Shown here: positions 1 to 7,890 of the stretch, piece after piece
Layout: every line of letters begins with the position of its first letter
How positions within the stretch are numbered: the stretch's first letter is position 1
Origin: Sphingobacteriaceae bacterium
GTDB taxonomy: Bacteria; Bacteroidota; Bacteroidia; UBA7662
DNA length: 64,000 nt
NCBI GenBank assembly: GCA_030682795.1
Contig: JAUXNJ010000008.1
Span: 82,753-146,752 of the forward strand
Direction: 5' to 3'
Notes under the pieces: model-generated
Seen by the model: the letters and a program-made list of their open reading frames with translations, nothing else
Told to the model about the DNA's origin: nothing
Databases searched by the model: none
Program-made: the position numbers and the translations under genes

Positions 1-456
1 GAATCGGTAGCCACCGTACAGCAGCTGATCGCCGAAAAGAACATCCAATTGCAATTGGCCTTGCAGCCGAATATGCCAGAGCTGTGGGTCGACCGCGACC
101 GCTTTACCCAGGTAATGCTCAATCTGCTCGGAAATGCCATCAAATTTGTACCCGAAGCAGCTGGGCGCATCCAAGTATCAGCTTATTTTTTGGATGGAGA
201 CTTCAAGTTTAACGTGAGCGATAACGGCAAAGGCATCGATCCTGCCTTGCAACCCTACATATTCGACAAGTTTTTCCAAGCCCCCAATCAAACCAAGCGC
301 AAACCTAAGGGCAGCGGCTTGGGTTTGGCCATCTCCCAGCGCATCATTGCCCTGCACCAAGGCAGCATTTGGGTCGAAAGTCAGCCTGGCAAAGGCAGCC
401 GCTTTTCCTTCACCATACCCGCCTCCTCACCTGAAAATACTTCCCATGAAGCCTAA
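1..456 (+). CDS. Sensor histidine kinase, C-terminal part (5' end outside window)
   Basis: The reading frame is open from base 1, so only the last 151 codons are visible. They encode the HATPase_c domain of a membrane or cytosolic sensor kinase. The N-box (LLGNAIKFVPEA), the G1 box (DNGKGID), the F region (IFDKFFQAPN) and the G2 box (GSGLGLAIS) are all present, so the ATP-binding domain looks intact. The phospho-accepting His and the sensory part lie upstream. The stop overlaps the start of the receiver gene at 446 by 11 nt, so the pair is translationally coupled. Because an acyl-CoA synthetase and a DUF294 protein follow, a CrbS-like kinase (transporter fused to kinase) is a reasonable guess. 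That is an inference from context only. Confidence 0.93.
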   Translation, partial: ESVATVQQLIAEKNIQLQLALQPNMPELWVDRDRFTQVMLNLLGNAIKFVPEAAGRIQVSAYFLDGDFKFNVSDNGKGIDPALQPYIFDKFFQAPNQTKRKPKGSGLGLAISQRIIALHQGSIWVESQPGKGSRFSFTIPASSPENTSHEA

Positions 457-814
457 AATTTTGATTGTTGACGACGACCCGAGCATTTTGCTTTCCCTCG
501 ATTTTTTACTCAAAAAAGCGGGCTACGAGATTTTTATTGCTCGCGATGGAGCCGAGGCGCTCGACATCATCCGCCGCGAAATGCCGGTATGTGTGGTGCT
601 CGACATCATGATGCCGCAAGTGGATGGCTATGAAGTTTGCCGACAGGTGAAGTCTGACCCACTGCTTGCCACCGTCAAAATTGTGATGCTGAGTGCCAAA
701 AGCCGCGAAACCGATATCAGGCAAGCCATGGAGCTGGGTGCCGATCACTACATCACCAAGCCCTTTGCTACCAAGAAATTTTTAGAAGAAATCAGTCAAC
801 TTTTAGCCGACTAA
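446..814 (+). CDS. Single-domain response regulator (receiver only)
   Basis: A 122-residue CheY-like receiver with no output domain. It starts MKPKILIVDDDPS, giving the acidic pair at residues 9-11. The phospho-acceptor Asp is in VVLDIMMPQVDGYE, the conserved Ser/Thr region is VMLSAKS, and the Lys is in ITKPF. The ATG at 446 was chosen because residues encoded upstream of it read through the kinase gene in another frame and do not resemble a receiver. It overlaps the kinase by 11 nt and ends 2 nt before the acyl-CoA synthetase gene. Lacking a DNA-binding domain, it probably passes the signal by protein contact or phosphorelay. Its partner is unknown; the adjacent kinase is the obvious candidate. 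Confidence 0.95.
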   Translation: MKPKILIVDDDPSILLSLDFLLKKAGYEIFIARDGAEALDIIRREMPVCVVLDIMMPQVDGYEVCRQVKSDPLLATVKIVMLSAKSRETDIRQAMELGADHYITKPFATKKFLEEISQLLAD

Positions 815-816
815 GT

Positions 817-2742
817 ATGAAAAACAGTCCATACGCCGAAACATATGCACGCAGTATCAGCGATAAAGCCGGTTTTTGGCACGAACAAGCCCAGCGCATT
901 GCTTGGCACCGCGCTCCCAAAACTGCCCTAACACCCCAGTCCGACGGCACAGCCACTTGGTTTCCTGATGGGGAATTGAACATGAGTTATTTGTGTCTCG
1001 ACTGGCATGTGCAGCAAGGTCGCGGCCAACAAACGGCCCTCATTTACGATTCGCCGGTCACTGGTCAAGTGCTGCATTACAGCTACGCCGAATTGCTCGA
1101 AGAAGTGGGTGTGATGGCGGGCGTTTTTCAGCAAAACGGTCTCCAAGCAGGCGATACGGTGATTATTTACATGCCCATGATTCCGCAAGCGGTGATGGCC
1201 ATGCTGGCATGTGCCCGTCTTGGCGCCATTCATTCGGTGGTGTTTGGGGGTTTTGCCCCGCATGAGCTGGCCATTCGCATCAACGATGCCAAGCCTAAAA
1301 TGGTGGTGTCGGCCTCTTATGGCATTGAAGTGAGCACCAAAATCGATTACAAGCCCTTGCTCGATGCTGCTTTGAAAGAAGCGGCGCATCAACCGGAGCG
1401 TGTATTTATTTGGCAACGGCAAGGTGCTCCAGCGGTGCTGCAGGCTGGTAGAGATTACGATTTGGCTTTGGCCATGCGCAATGCCCAACCAGCAGCAGCG
1501 GTGGTGGTGCCGTCCGACCATCCCCTATACATCCTATATACCAGCGGTACTACCGGCAAGCCGAAAGGCATTGTGCGCGATACTGGCGGTTATGCCGTGG
1601 CCCTGCATTACAGCATGGAGGCGGTGTATAATATGCGTCCGGGCGAAGTATTTTGGGCGGCCAGCGATGTTGGCTGGGTAGTGGGTCACAGTTACATTGT
1701 GTATGCTCCGCTTTTGTTTGGCTGTACCACCTTGCTGTATGAAGGAAAGCCTGTAAAAACACCCGATGCAGCTGCCTTTTGGCGGGTGATTGAGCAGCAC
1801 CAGGTAAAAGTGCTGTTTACCGCACCCACGGCCATCCGGGCCATTAAAAAAGAAGATCCAGCTGGCGAATTGCTCCACAAGCACGATTTGAGCAGCCTCC
1901 GTTGCCTCTATCTTGCTGGGGAGCGCTGCGACCCCAACACCCTCGAATGGTCGGCCGAAAAGCTGCAGCGGCCGGTGGTCGATCATTGGTGGCAAACCGA
2001 ATCGGGCTGGCCGATGGTGGCCAATCCCATGGGCATCGAAGCCCTAACAGTGAAGCCTGGCTCGGCCAGCGTGCCTGTGCCTGGCTACGAAATTCAAATT
2101 TTGAGCGAGGAAGGCCGACCTTTAATCGCGGGTCAAGAAGGCCTCGTAGCGGTTAAATTACCGCTGCCACCGGGCTGCTTGCCCACTCTTTGGCAAGATG
2201 CCGAGCGCTTTCGTGAATCCTACCTCAGCACCTTCCCCGGCTATTATATGACGGGCGATGGCGGCTTTATGGATGAAGAAAATTATGTGTACATCATGGG
2301 GCGGGTCGACGATGTGATCAATGTGAGCGGTCACCGACTCAGCACTGGGGAGATGGAAGGACTGCTGGCCGAACACCCGTTGGTGGCTGAATCGGCGGTG
2401 ATTGGCATAGCTGATGCGCTGCGTGGTCAGGTACCCATTGCCTTGGTGGTGGTAAAAGATGGGGGAGAAGTGGACCCTGTAGCCCTCGAAATCGAATTGA
2501 TTGCCCTCATCCGCGAAAAAATCGGTGCCGTGGCCGTGTTCAAAGCTGCTTTACTCGTAAAGCGCCTGCCCAAAACCCGTTCGGGCAAAATTCTCCGCAA
2601 AACCATGCGTATGATTGCCGACGGACTGCATTATACCGTGCCTTCTACCATCGATGACCCCGCCATCCTCACCGAAATTCACGATGCGCTGGCGGCGCGC
2701 AAAATTGGACAAGCCTTTTTACCTCACCACATCGTGTCGTAG
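817..2742 (+). CDS. Acyl-CoA synthetase, propionyl/acetyl-CoA ligase type (PrpE/Acs-like)
   Basis: A 641-residue ANL-family adenylate-forming enzyme that activates a short-chain acid with ATP and CoA in the cytosol. The N-terminal ACAS_N segment covers about residues 20-75. The P-loop YTSGTTGKPKG lies near 242-252, followed by RDTGGYAVAL, which is typical of PrpE. Further motifs are WWQTESGWP, YMTGDGG and GRVDDVINVSGHRLSTGEME. The catalytic Lys near 591 is in KTRSGKILRK. PrpE-like features favour propionate over acetate, but specificity cannot be settled by eye. It lies 2 nt after the receiver and 2 nt before the cNMP/CBS/DUF294 gene, so it belongs to one transcript with signalling proteins. 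The catalytic Lys is the known target of protein acetylation in this family; no acetyltransferase gene is in the operon. Confidence 0.95.
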   Translation: MKNSPYAETYARSISDKAGFWHEQAQRIAWHRAPKTALTPQSDGTATWFPDGELNMSYLCLDWHVQQGRGQQTALIYDSPVTGQVLHYSYAELLEEVGVMAGVFQQNGLQAGDTVIIYMPMIPQAVMAMLACARLGAIHSVVFGGFAPHELAIRINDAKPKMVVSASYGIEVSTKIDYKPLLDAALKEAAHQPERVFIWQRQGAPAVLQAGRDYDLALAMRNAQPAAAVVVPSDHPLYILYTSGTTGKPKGIVRDTGGYAVALHYSMEAVYNMRPGEVFWAASDVGWVVGHSYIVYAPLLFGCTTLLYEGKPVKTPDAAAFWRVIEQHQVKVLFTAPTAIRAIKKEDPAGELLHKHDLSSLRCLYLAGERCDPNTLEWSAEKLQRPVVDHWWQTESGWPMVANPMGIEALTVKPGSASVPVPGYEIQILSEEGRPLIAGQEGLVAVKLPLPPGCLPTLWQDAERFRESYLSTFPGYYMTGDGGFMDEENYVYIMGRVDDVINVSGHRLSTGEMEGLLAEHPLVAESAVIGIADALRGQVPIALVVVKDGGEVDPVALEIELIALIREKIGAVAVFKAALLVKRLPKTRSGKILRKTMRMIADGLHYTVPSTIDDPAILTEIHDALAARKIGQAFLPHHIVS

Positions 2743-2744
2743 CC

Positions 2745-4670
2745 ATGTCGCAGAACCAAATTGCCGGTCGCATTGCGCATTTTATCAGCGCTTTCCCGCC
2801 TTTTAACATGCTGAGCGGCGCCCAGCAGGAACTGCTCGCCAACAAAGCCAAGGTGCGGTATGCGCCGGTAGGGACGGTGCTTTTTAAGCAGCATGAGCCA
2901 GCTGGTGATCATTTTTACCTCGTGGCACAGGGTTCGGTGCGTTTGGTGGCGCAGCAACAAGGCGTGGAGCTGCTTATTGATATGTGCGACGAAGGCGATG
3001 TATTTGGTGTGCGGCCCATGCTGGTGCGCGACCCTTACATTGCTACGGCTGAGGTGGTGGAAGAAAGCATTATTTACGCTTTTCCTTGGGCAGTTTTTGA
3101 GCCCTGGATGCGCGATGTGCCGGGATTGGCTTTGTTTTTTGCGGCAGGATTTGCAAGTGGATTGCCCGTTGTACGCGAGCAGCTGGAGCATGGTATGCAG
3201 CTGAAAAATCCGCTTCATCAAGCAGCCGGTAGTATCGACGATACGCGCTTGACAAGTCCGGTCCAACACCGCCAAGCCCTGTCTTGCGCCCCCGAAACCA
3301 CAGTAATGTTGGCTGCTACCATGATGCGCGACGCACGGCTCGATTATATTGTGGTGGTTGATCAACAGCAGCGCCCGCTTGGCATCGTTACCGATACCGA
3401 TTTACGCAACGAAATCGCCACGGGCCATTTTCCCATCGATACACCGGTAACCGAAATCATGGGGCAACCCGTGTATTGCGTGCGCGAAGGCATGAATTTG
3501 GGCGAGTTGCAGCTCGATATGCTCCAGCGTAACCTGCACCACCTGGTGGTTACAACCGATGGCACCAACCAAAGCCAAATGCTGGGCCTTATTACCGAAC
3601 ACGACTTACTCGCTGCCGAAGGGAGCAGTGCCGCCGCCTTGCAACAGGCCATTGCCTTGGCTCGAAAACCCGAACATTTGGTGCCGGTGCGGGAACGGCT
3701 TAACCAATTGGTGCGCGATTTTATTCAACGCGGGGTAAATGCGAGCTGGCTGGGCAGTTTGGTGAGTCGGCTGCAAGACATGATTACCTGCCGCCTCATT
3801 GAAATCGTTACCGAACAAATGCGGCAAGAGCAGCAAGCCCTTCCCAACCTCGATTTTTGTTGGTTGATGCTGGGAAGTGGAGGGCGCAAGGAGCAATTGT
3901 TGCCGAGCGACCAAGACCATGCCCTTCTTTTTGCCGATCCTGCCGTCAATCAATTGGCGGAGGTGCGTCAGCGGTTTGTATTGTTTGCCAAGCGGGTGAG
4001 TCAAGGCCTCGAAGCCCTTGGATTTGTTTTTTGTCCGGCCCAAATGATGGCCTCCAATCCCAAATGGTGCCTCAGTCAAAGCGAATGGCAAGCCCAATTT
4101 AGTACTTGGATGGCCGAGCCTGATCCAAGGGCGGTAATGCTTACCACCATCTTTTTTGATTTTAGGAGTATTTATGGGGCACATGCTTTGGTAGCGCAAC
4201 TGCAGGATCAATTACGCGATACATTGCCTAAAAATCAGTTATACATCAGTGCATTGGCGAAAAATGCGTGTGAAAATCCACCGCCATTGAGTTTTTTCAG
4301 GCAGTTTATAGTGGAAAAGGATGGGGCGCACCAGCAGCGCTTCGACATCAAAGCCCGCGCCATGATGCCCTTGGCCGATGCTGCGCGTGTATTGTGGCTG
4401 CAGCACGGCATGCCGACCGCCCACAGTACCACCGAACGCTTCGAGCTCCTAAGTCAACTCGAACCCGAACAAGCCGCCCTCTTCCGCGAAGCCGCCCGCG
4501 CCTACGAAGTGCTCATGCGCTACCGAACTACGGCTACGGCAAGCGGACAGCCGCTCGACCCACAGGCGCTGAGCAAAATCGACCGACAGCTGTTGCGCAG
4601 CAGCTTCCAGCCCATCCACGACCTGCAAGAGCTCCTCCAAGTGCGCTTCCAAACCTCCTGGCTGCGATGA
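2745..4670 (+). CDS. cNMP-binding / CBS pair / DUF294 nucleotidyltransferase-like protein
   Basis: A 641-residue cytosolic signalling protein. Residues about 15-135 form a cyclic-nucleotide-binding (CAP_ED) fold. Residues about 170-295 form two CBS repeats (RPLGIVTDTDLRN and MLGLITEHDLLA), which usually bind adenine nucleotides. Residues about 310-455 match DUF294, a nucleotidyltransferase-like fold, with LGSGGRKEQLLPSDQDHALL near 376. The GS and DxD elements of the fold are retained. The C-terminus matches DUF294_C. The stop overlaps the next ATG as ATGA. In Proteobacteria this protein family is, to my knowledge, found near acs and a DnaQ-like exonuclease, and the same arrangement is seen here. 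The substrate and biochemical output are unknown. By analogy with GlnD-type enzymes it could modify a protein in response to nucleotide levels; that is inference. Confidence 0.92.
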   Translation: MSQNQIAGRIAHFISAFPPFNMLSGAQQELLANKAKVRYAPVGTVLFKQHEPAGDHFYLVAQGSVRLVAQQQGVELLIDMCDEGDVFGVRPMLVRDPYIATAEVVEESIIYAFPWAVFEPWMRDVPGLALFFAAGFASGLPVVREQLEHGMQLKNPLHQAAGSIDDTRLTSPVQHRQALSCAPETTVMLAATMMRDARLDYIVVVDQQQRPLGIVTDTDLRNEIATGHFPIDTPVTEIMGQPVYCVREGMNLGELQLDMLQRNLHHLVVTTDGTNQSQMLGLITEHDLLAAEGSSAAALQQAIALARKPEHLVPVRERLNQLVRDFIQRGVNASWLGSLVSRLQDMITCRLIEIVTEQMRQEQQALPNLDFCWLMLGSGGRKEQLLPSDQDHALLFADPAVNQLAEVRQRFVLFAKRVSQGLEALGFVFCPAQMMASNPKWCLSQSEWQAQFSTWMAEPDPRAVMLTTIFFDFRSIYGAHALVAQLQDQLRDTLPKNQLYISALAKNACENPPPLSFFRQFIVEKDGAHQQRFDIKARAMMPLADAARVLWLQHGMPTAHSTTERFELLSQLEPEQAALFREAARAYEVLMRYRTTATASGQPLDPQALSKIDRQLLRSSFQPIHDLQELLQVRFQTSWLR

Positions 4671-5278
4671 TCCTCTTCCCCTGGCAAAAGCAACACCCAG
4701 CCCTGCGCCGCTTCAGCCAAAGCATCCGCAGCATCCGCAGCGATAGTCCCGTAGAACGCACTGCCGCCGCGGTCCTCGACCTTGAATTCGATTCGCTCAA
4801 CCTGCGCGAAGCCCGCATCCTCTCCATTGCCATCGTGCCCATCAACCAGGGCTGGATCGATCTCGACGGTTTGTGGAGCTGCTACGTCCAGCACACCCAA
4901 CAACAAACCGAAGCCATCCCCATCCACGGCATTTTGCAGGCACAATTGTCAGCCGGACTCCCTGAGCCCGAAGCGCTCGAGCAATGCCTGCTCCGCCTCG
5001 AAGGCCGTTTGCTGGTAGGCCACGGGCTCGAGCTCGATCTCCAGCTCCTGCGCAAACGCTTCAAAGCACTGCAGTGGGGCCCTTTCCGCCCCAAAAGCCA
5101 AGACACGCTGCTGCTGGCGCGGCGACTCGATGGTCCCCATCAGCCCCCCAATGCTTCCTACCAATTGAGCCAGCTTTGTAAAAAGCACCAACTCCCACAT
5201 TATGCCGAGCATACCGCCGCCGGCGATGCCCTGGCAACCGCCTTGCTTTGGCTAAAGCTGCGTGAATTGGCACCTTAG
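4667..5278 (+). CDS. 3'-5' exonuclease, DnaQ/epsilon-like DEDDh family
   Basis: A 203-residue protein with a DEDDh exonuclease core. The Exo I motif is LDLEFD (D38, E40), Exo II is VGHGLELDLQLL, and Exo III is HTAAGDALATALL with the HxAxxD signature. It is a stand-alone exonuclease, not a full polymerase epsilon subunit. The ATG at 4667 overlaps the previous stop (ATGA); codons further upstream in this frame are out-of-frame sequence of the DUF294 gene. It is the last gene of the operon. Why an exonuclease travels with an acyl-CoA synthetase and a cNMP/CBS/DUF294 protein is not established; degradation of a small RNA or nucleotide signal is one possibility. No hairpin with a T-run follows it on the plus strand. 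Confidence 0.88.
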   Translation: MILFPWQKQHPALRRFSQSIRSIRSDSPVERTAAAVLDLEFDSLNLREARILSIAIVPINQGWIDLDGLWSCYVQHTQQQTEAIPIHGILQAQLSAGLPEPEALEQCLLRLEGRLLVGHGLELDLQLLRKRFKALQWGPFRPKSQDTLLLARRLDGPHQPPNASYQLSQLCKKHQLPHYAEHTAAGDALATALLWLKLRELAP

Positions 5279-5307
5279 CGGTCAAAACACCCCAAACTAA
5301 AACCGCG

Positions 5308-5343
5308 AAAAAAAACCGGAAGAAATCTTTCGATTCATTCCGG
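5308..5343 (-). terminator. Rho-independent terminator of the 5364-5519 small gene
   Basis: On the minus strand, CCGGAA (5343-5338) pairs with TTCCGG (5321-5316). A further four inner pairs follow after a two-base mismatch. Eight T residues (5315-5308) follow directly. On the plus strand the hairpin is followed by CTCCTGATG, so it can only terminate minus-strand transcription. It lies 20 bp past the stop codon at 5364. Confidence 0.8.
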
Positions 5344-5363
5344 CTCCTGATGTTGTCAATGCC

Positions 5364-5519
5364 TTATTTAGTTGGCTGACCCAAGGCTACGAGGCGACTT
5401 TTTAGCACCTCGTCTGATAGTAAAATACGGTATTTCAATTTAAAATACCTCTTGATCACCTGCAAAGGAGTTTGCTTGTGCTCGGCACGCGACAGGGCAT
5501 TGGTGATTACATCATTCAT
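5364..5519 (-). CDS. Small protein of unknown function (51 aa)
   Basis: ATG at 5519-5517 to TAA at 5366-5364 encodes a 51-residue basic protein that starts MNDVITNALSRAEHKQTP and ends LVALGQPTK. There is no signal peptide or membrane segment; the middle (VIKRYFKLKYRILL) is rich in Lys, Arg and aromatic residues and could form a short helix. I do not recognise the family. A strong minus-strand terminator 20 bp downstream is the main evidence that this strand is transcribed. The gene lies 189 nt after uvrC in the same direction, and I see no clear TAnnTTTG element in that gap, so it could be read from uvrC or be processed. It could instead be part of a structured RNA rather than a protein gene. 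Confidence 0.5.
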   Translation of the reverse strand: MNDVITNALSRAEHKQTPLQVIKRYFKLKYRILLSDEVLKSRLVALGQPTK

Positions 5520-5708
5520 ACAACAGGTTTTTAGGTGGTCTAAACTAAAGCTTAGTTGAATAAGGTGGGCGTTAGTATCCGTATTTTGGTGTAAATGTGG
5601 ATAACTTAAAGGGGCATTTGTAATTTTACAGCCGTTTTTTTAGCTTTTGAATAGATATCATTGATTGCTAGTTTTCAGCGTTCAATGTTGGAGGTAAAAC
5701 TAAGTCTC

Positions 5709-7538
5709 CTAGGGGTTGTTCGATTCAATGTTAGATGAACGCTGTGTCAACAGCCAAGCTTGTACAATGGTTGCCTTGGCCGGACCAACACATTCTTGAA
5801 TGGCTTCCTTGCTGGCGGCTTCGAGGCCTGCAACCGACTTAAAAGTCCGCAGCAAACTTTCAACGGTTTTTGGCCCAATGCCCTCAATGTCGCTCAAGGC
5901 CGATTTGATGGTGCCTTTAGAGCGTTTGTTGCGGTGGTGCGTGATGCCAAAACGGTGGGCCTCATCGCGCAGTTGTTGGATGATTTTAAGGCTGTAGCTG
6001 GTTTTGTCGAGGTGCAAAGGCACCGGATCGTTCGGATAAAACAGCTCTTCGAGGTTTTTGGCGATGCCCAGTACGGGTAACTTATCAAATATACCTAGCT
6101 GCTGCAAAGCGGTTACCGCAGAGCTCAGTTGTCCTTTACCACCGTCGACGATGAGCAGGTCGGGAAGCGGCTCCTTTTCGGCCAGCAAGCGGGTGTAGCG
6201 CCGGGTGATAGCTTCTTCCATGGTGGCAAAATCATTAGGCCCCTCCACAGTTTTGACGTTAAAATGGCGGTAATCCTTTTTGCTCGGCTTGCCATCTTTA
6301 AAAACCACGCAGGCCGATACTGCATAACTGCCATGAAAGTTGGAGTTGTCGAAACATTCGATGTGCCGAGGTTGCTTTTTTAGCCCGAGGTCTACCCGCA
6401 TTTGTTCCATCAACTTCTCCGTTTTTTGCTCGTGCTGCTTGTTATTGCGCTGCTGCATCAGTTCGTTGAGGTGGTAGAAGGCGTTTTTTAGGCTTAAGTC
6501 CGTGATTTTTTTCTTGTCACCAATGCGAGGCACCTGCACATCCAAGCCTTCGAGTTCCGCTTCAATTTCATGATTCAGCAAAATCACCCGTGCGTTACTT
6601 TGGAAGCGGTTGCGTAATTCAATCAGGCCGTAGGTAAGCAGCGCTCCCGTTTCTTCTTCCAGGTTTTGTAGGATTTCGAGGTTGTGGCTGCGTACGATGG
6701 CACCGTTTTGAATGTGTAGGTAGTTCACCACCGACAACTCTTCTTGCCGCACGATGGTGAATACATCAGTATCGGTAATGTTGGGGTTCACCACGGCCGA
6801 TTTCGACTGGTAATTTTCGAGCGCTTCAATTTTTTTCTTCACCGCTGCGGCTTTTTCGAAGGCGAGGGCAGCGGCATGCGCCTTCATCTCTTCCACCAGC
6901 AACTGTTGGGCCTTATGGTAACTGCCTTTTAAAATCTCTTTGATGGCCTCAATACTGGCGTCGTAGTCGGCCTCACTTTGATATGCTTCGCAGGGGCCGA
7001 GACAATTCCCGATTTGGTATTCTAAACAAGCCCTGAATTTGCCGCTTTGGATGTTCGGCTGTGTAAGCGAGAGGCTGCAGGTGCGCAGGGGATAAATGCG
7101 CTTTACTAACTCCAGCATGGTGCGCATCATCACTACCGAGGCGTACGGACCAAAATAGGTGCTGCCGTCGCGAATCATGCGTCGGGTGGGGAAGATGCGT
7201 GGAAAGGGTTCGTTTTTGATGACGATGTAAGGGTAGGTTTTATCGTCCTTAAGCCGGATGTTAAAGCGGGGCTGGTGCTTTTTAATGAGGGCGTTTTCGA
7301 GCAAGAGGGCATCGAGCTCGGTATCCACCAATGTAAATTCGATGCGCGCAATTTTGCTCACCATCAGGCGAATGCGGCCGCTTTCGTTGCGATCGGGCTG
7401 GAAATAACTACCTACCCGTTTTTTCAAGCTTTTGGCTTTCCCTACATAGAGCAATTTTTCTTGGGCATCATAATAACGGTACACCCCGGGCTTATCGGGA
7501 ATGGTGTATTCTAGGGCCTTAAAAGCTTCGGTGGTCAT
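5709..7538 (-). CDS. uvrC: Excinuclease ABC subunit C
   Basis: A 609-residue UvrC, the nuclease that makes the 3' and 5' incisions in nucleotide excision repair with UvrA and UvrB. The N-terminal GIY-YIG domain (PGVYRYYDAQEKLLYVGKAK) is followed by a UVR motif near residues 200-235, the UvrC RNase H-like endonuclease domain (IECFDNSNFHG, LLIVDGGKGQ) and a C-terminal helix-hairpin-helix pair (IEGIGPKTVESLLRTF). The frame stays open 47 codons further upstream to 7679, but that extension has no UvrC similarity. A TAACTTTG promoter element sits at 7544-7551, just before the ATG at 7538. The shorter start also gives the usual family length. Confidence 0.97.
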   Translation of the reverse strand: MTTEAFKALEYTIPDKPGVYRYYDAQEKLLYVGKAKSLKKRVGSYFQPDRNESGRIRLMVSKIARIEFTLVDTELDALLLENALIKKHQPRFNIRLKDDKTYPYIVIKNEPFPRIFPTRRMIRDGSTYFGPYASVVMMRTMLELVKRIYPLRTCSLSLTQPNIQSGKFRACLEYQIGNCLGPCEAYQSEADYDASIEAIKEILKGSYHKAQQLLVEEMKAHAAALAFEKAAAVKKKIEALENYQSKSAVVNPNITDTDVFTIVRQEELSVVNYLHIQNGAIVRSHNLEILQNLEEETGALLTYGLIELRNRFQSNARVILLNHEIEAELEGLDVQVPRIGDKKKITDLSLKNAFYHLNELMQQRNNKQHEQKTEKLMEQMRVDLGLKKQPRHIECFDNSNFHGSYAVSACVVFKDGKPSKKDYRHFNVKTVEGPNDFATMEEAITRRYTRLLAEKEPLPDLLIVDGGKGQLSSAVTALQQLGIFDKLPVLGIAKNLEELFYPNDPVPLHLDKTSYSLKIIQQLRDEAHRFGITHHRNKRSKGTIKSALSDIEGIGPKTVESLLRTFKSVAGLEAASKEAIQECVGPAKATIVQAWLLTQRSSNIESNNP

Positions 7539-7543
7539 TCCTA

Positions 7544-7551
7544 CAAAGTTA
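7544..7551 (-). promoter_or_regulatory. -7 promoter element TAACTTTG of uvrC
   Basis: An exact match to the Bacteroidota -7 consensus TAnnTTTG on the minus strand, 5 nt before the uvrC ATG. Transcription would start at or next to the start codon, giving an essentially leaderless mRNA. No clear -33 element was identified. Confidence 0.6.
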
Positions 7552-7859
7552 AGCAGTAGCCAGCCGTGAGCTCTCCACTTTCCTTGAAAAAATGCTACCG
7601 ACCAAAGTGCTACGCTGTGAGTCTCCCAAAACGAAGTAAATATATCCTTGTTTTCCAAAAATGAAGCTAGAACAGACATTAATGGATATGATTGTCTTTA
7701 TTTATATTTGTTAAGAAAAGTTAAAATAAATAAACTGATGCTCATAAAAAAATCATTTAGATGGTTTAAAAAATCAATAGAATTGATAGCATAAGATTAA
7801 CAAATATATTTTGAATATGTGTAATAAATTTGGCACGATATTTATATTATATATAAATC
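7552..7859. other. AT-rich intergenic region between divergent uvrC and the T9SS protein gene
   Basis: About 300 bp without a convincing gene. The part from 7680 to 7859 is very AT-rich, with runs such as ATATTATATATAAATC. The part next to uvrC is open in the uvrC frame but does not look coding. It holds the upstream halves of the two divergent promoters. No hairpin terminator or repeat stands out. Confidence 0.6.
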
Positions 7860-7867
7860 TACCTTTG
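7860..7867 (+). promoter_or_regulatory. -7 promoter element TACCTTTG and SD-like leader of the T9SS protein gene
   Basis: TACCTTTG matches TAnnTTTG exactly, 23 nt before the ATG at 7891. The short leader carries AAAGGAG at 7875-7881, 9 nt before the start. This is one of the few purine-rich Shine-Dalgarno-like sites in the window. Confidence 0.55.
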
Positions 7868-7890
7868 GGATAAGAAAGGAGATCAAAGCC

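Noticed and set aside
928-1521. 197-codon minus-strand frame opposite the acyl-CoA synthetase gene
   Set aside because: It has no recognisable domain, is His-rich as expected from antisense reading, and lies wholly inside a clear enzyme gene.
4721-4741. AGCATCCGC repeated twice in the exonuclease gene
   Set aside because: It encodes an ordinary Ser-Ile-Arg repeat in a variable N-terminus and is too short to mean anything.
7539-7679. 47-codon upstream extension of uvrC
   Set aside because: The residues lack UvrC similarity and the promoter element at 7544-7551 lies inside the extension.
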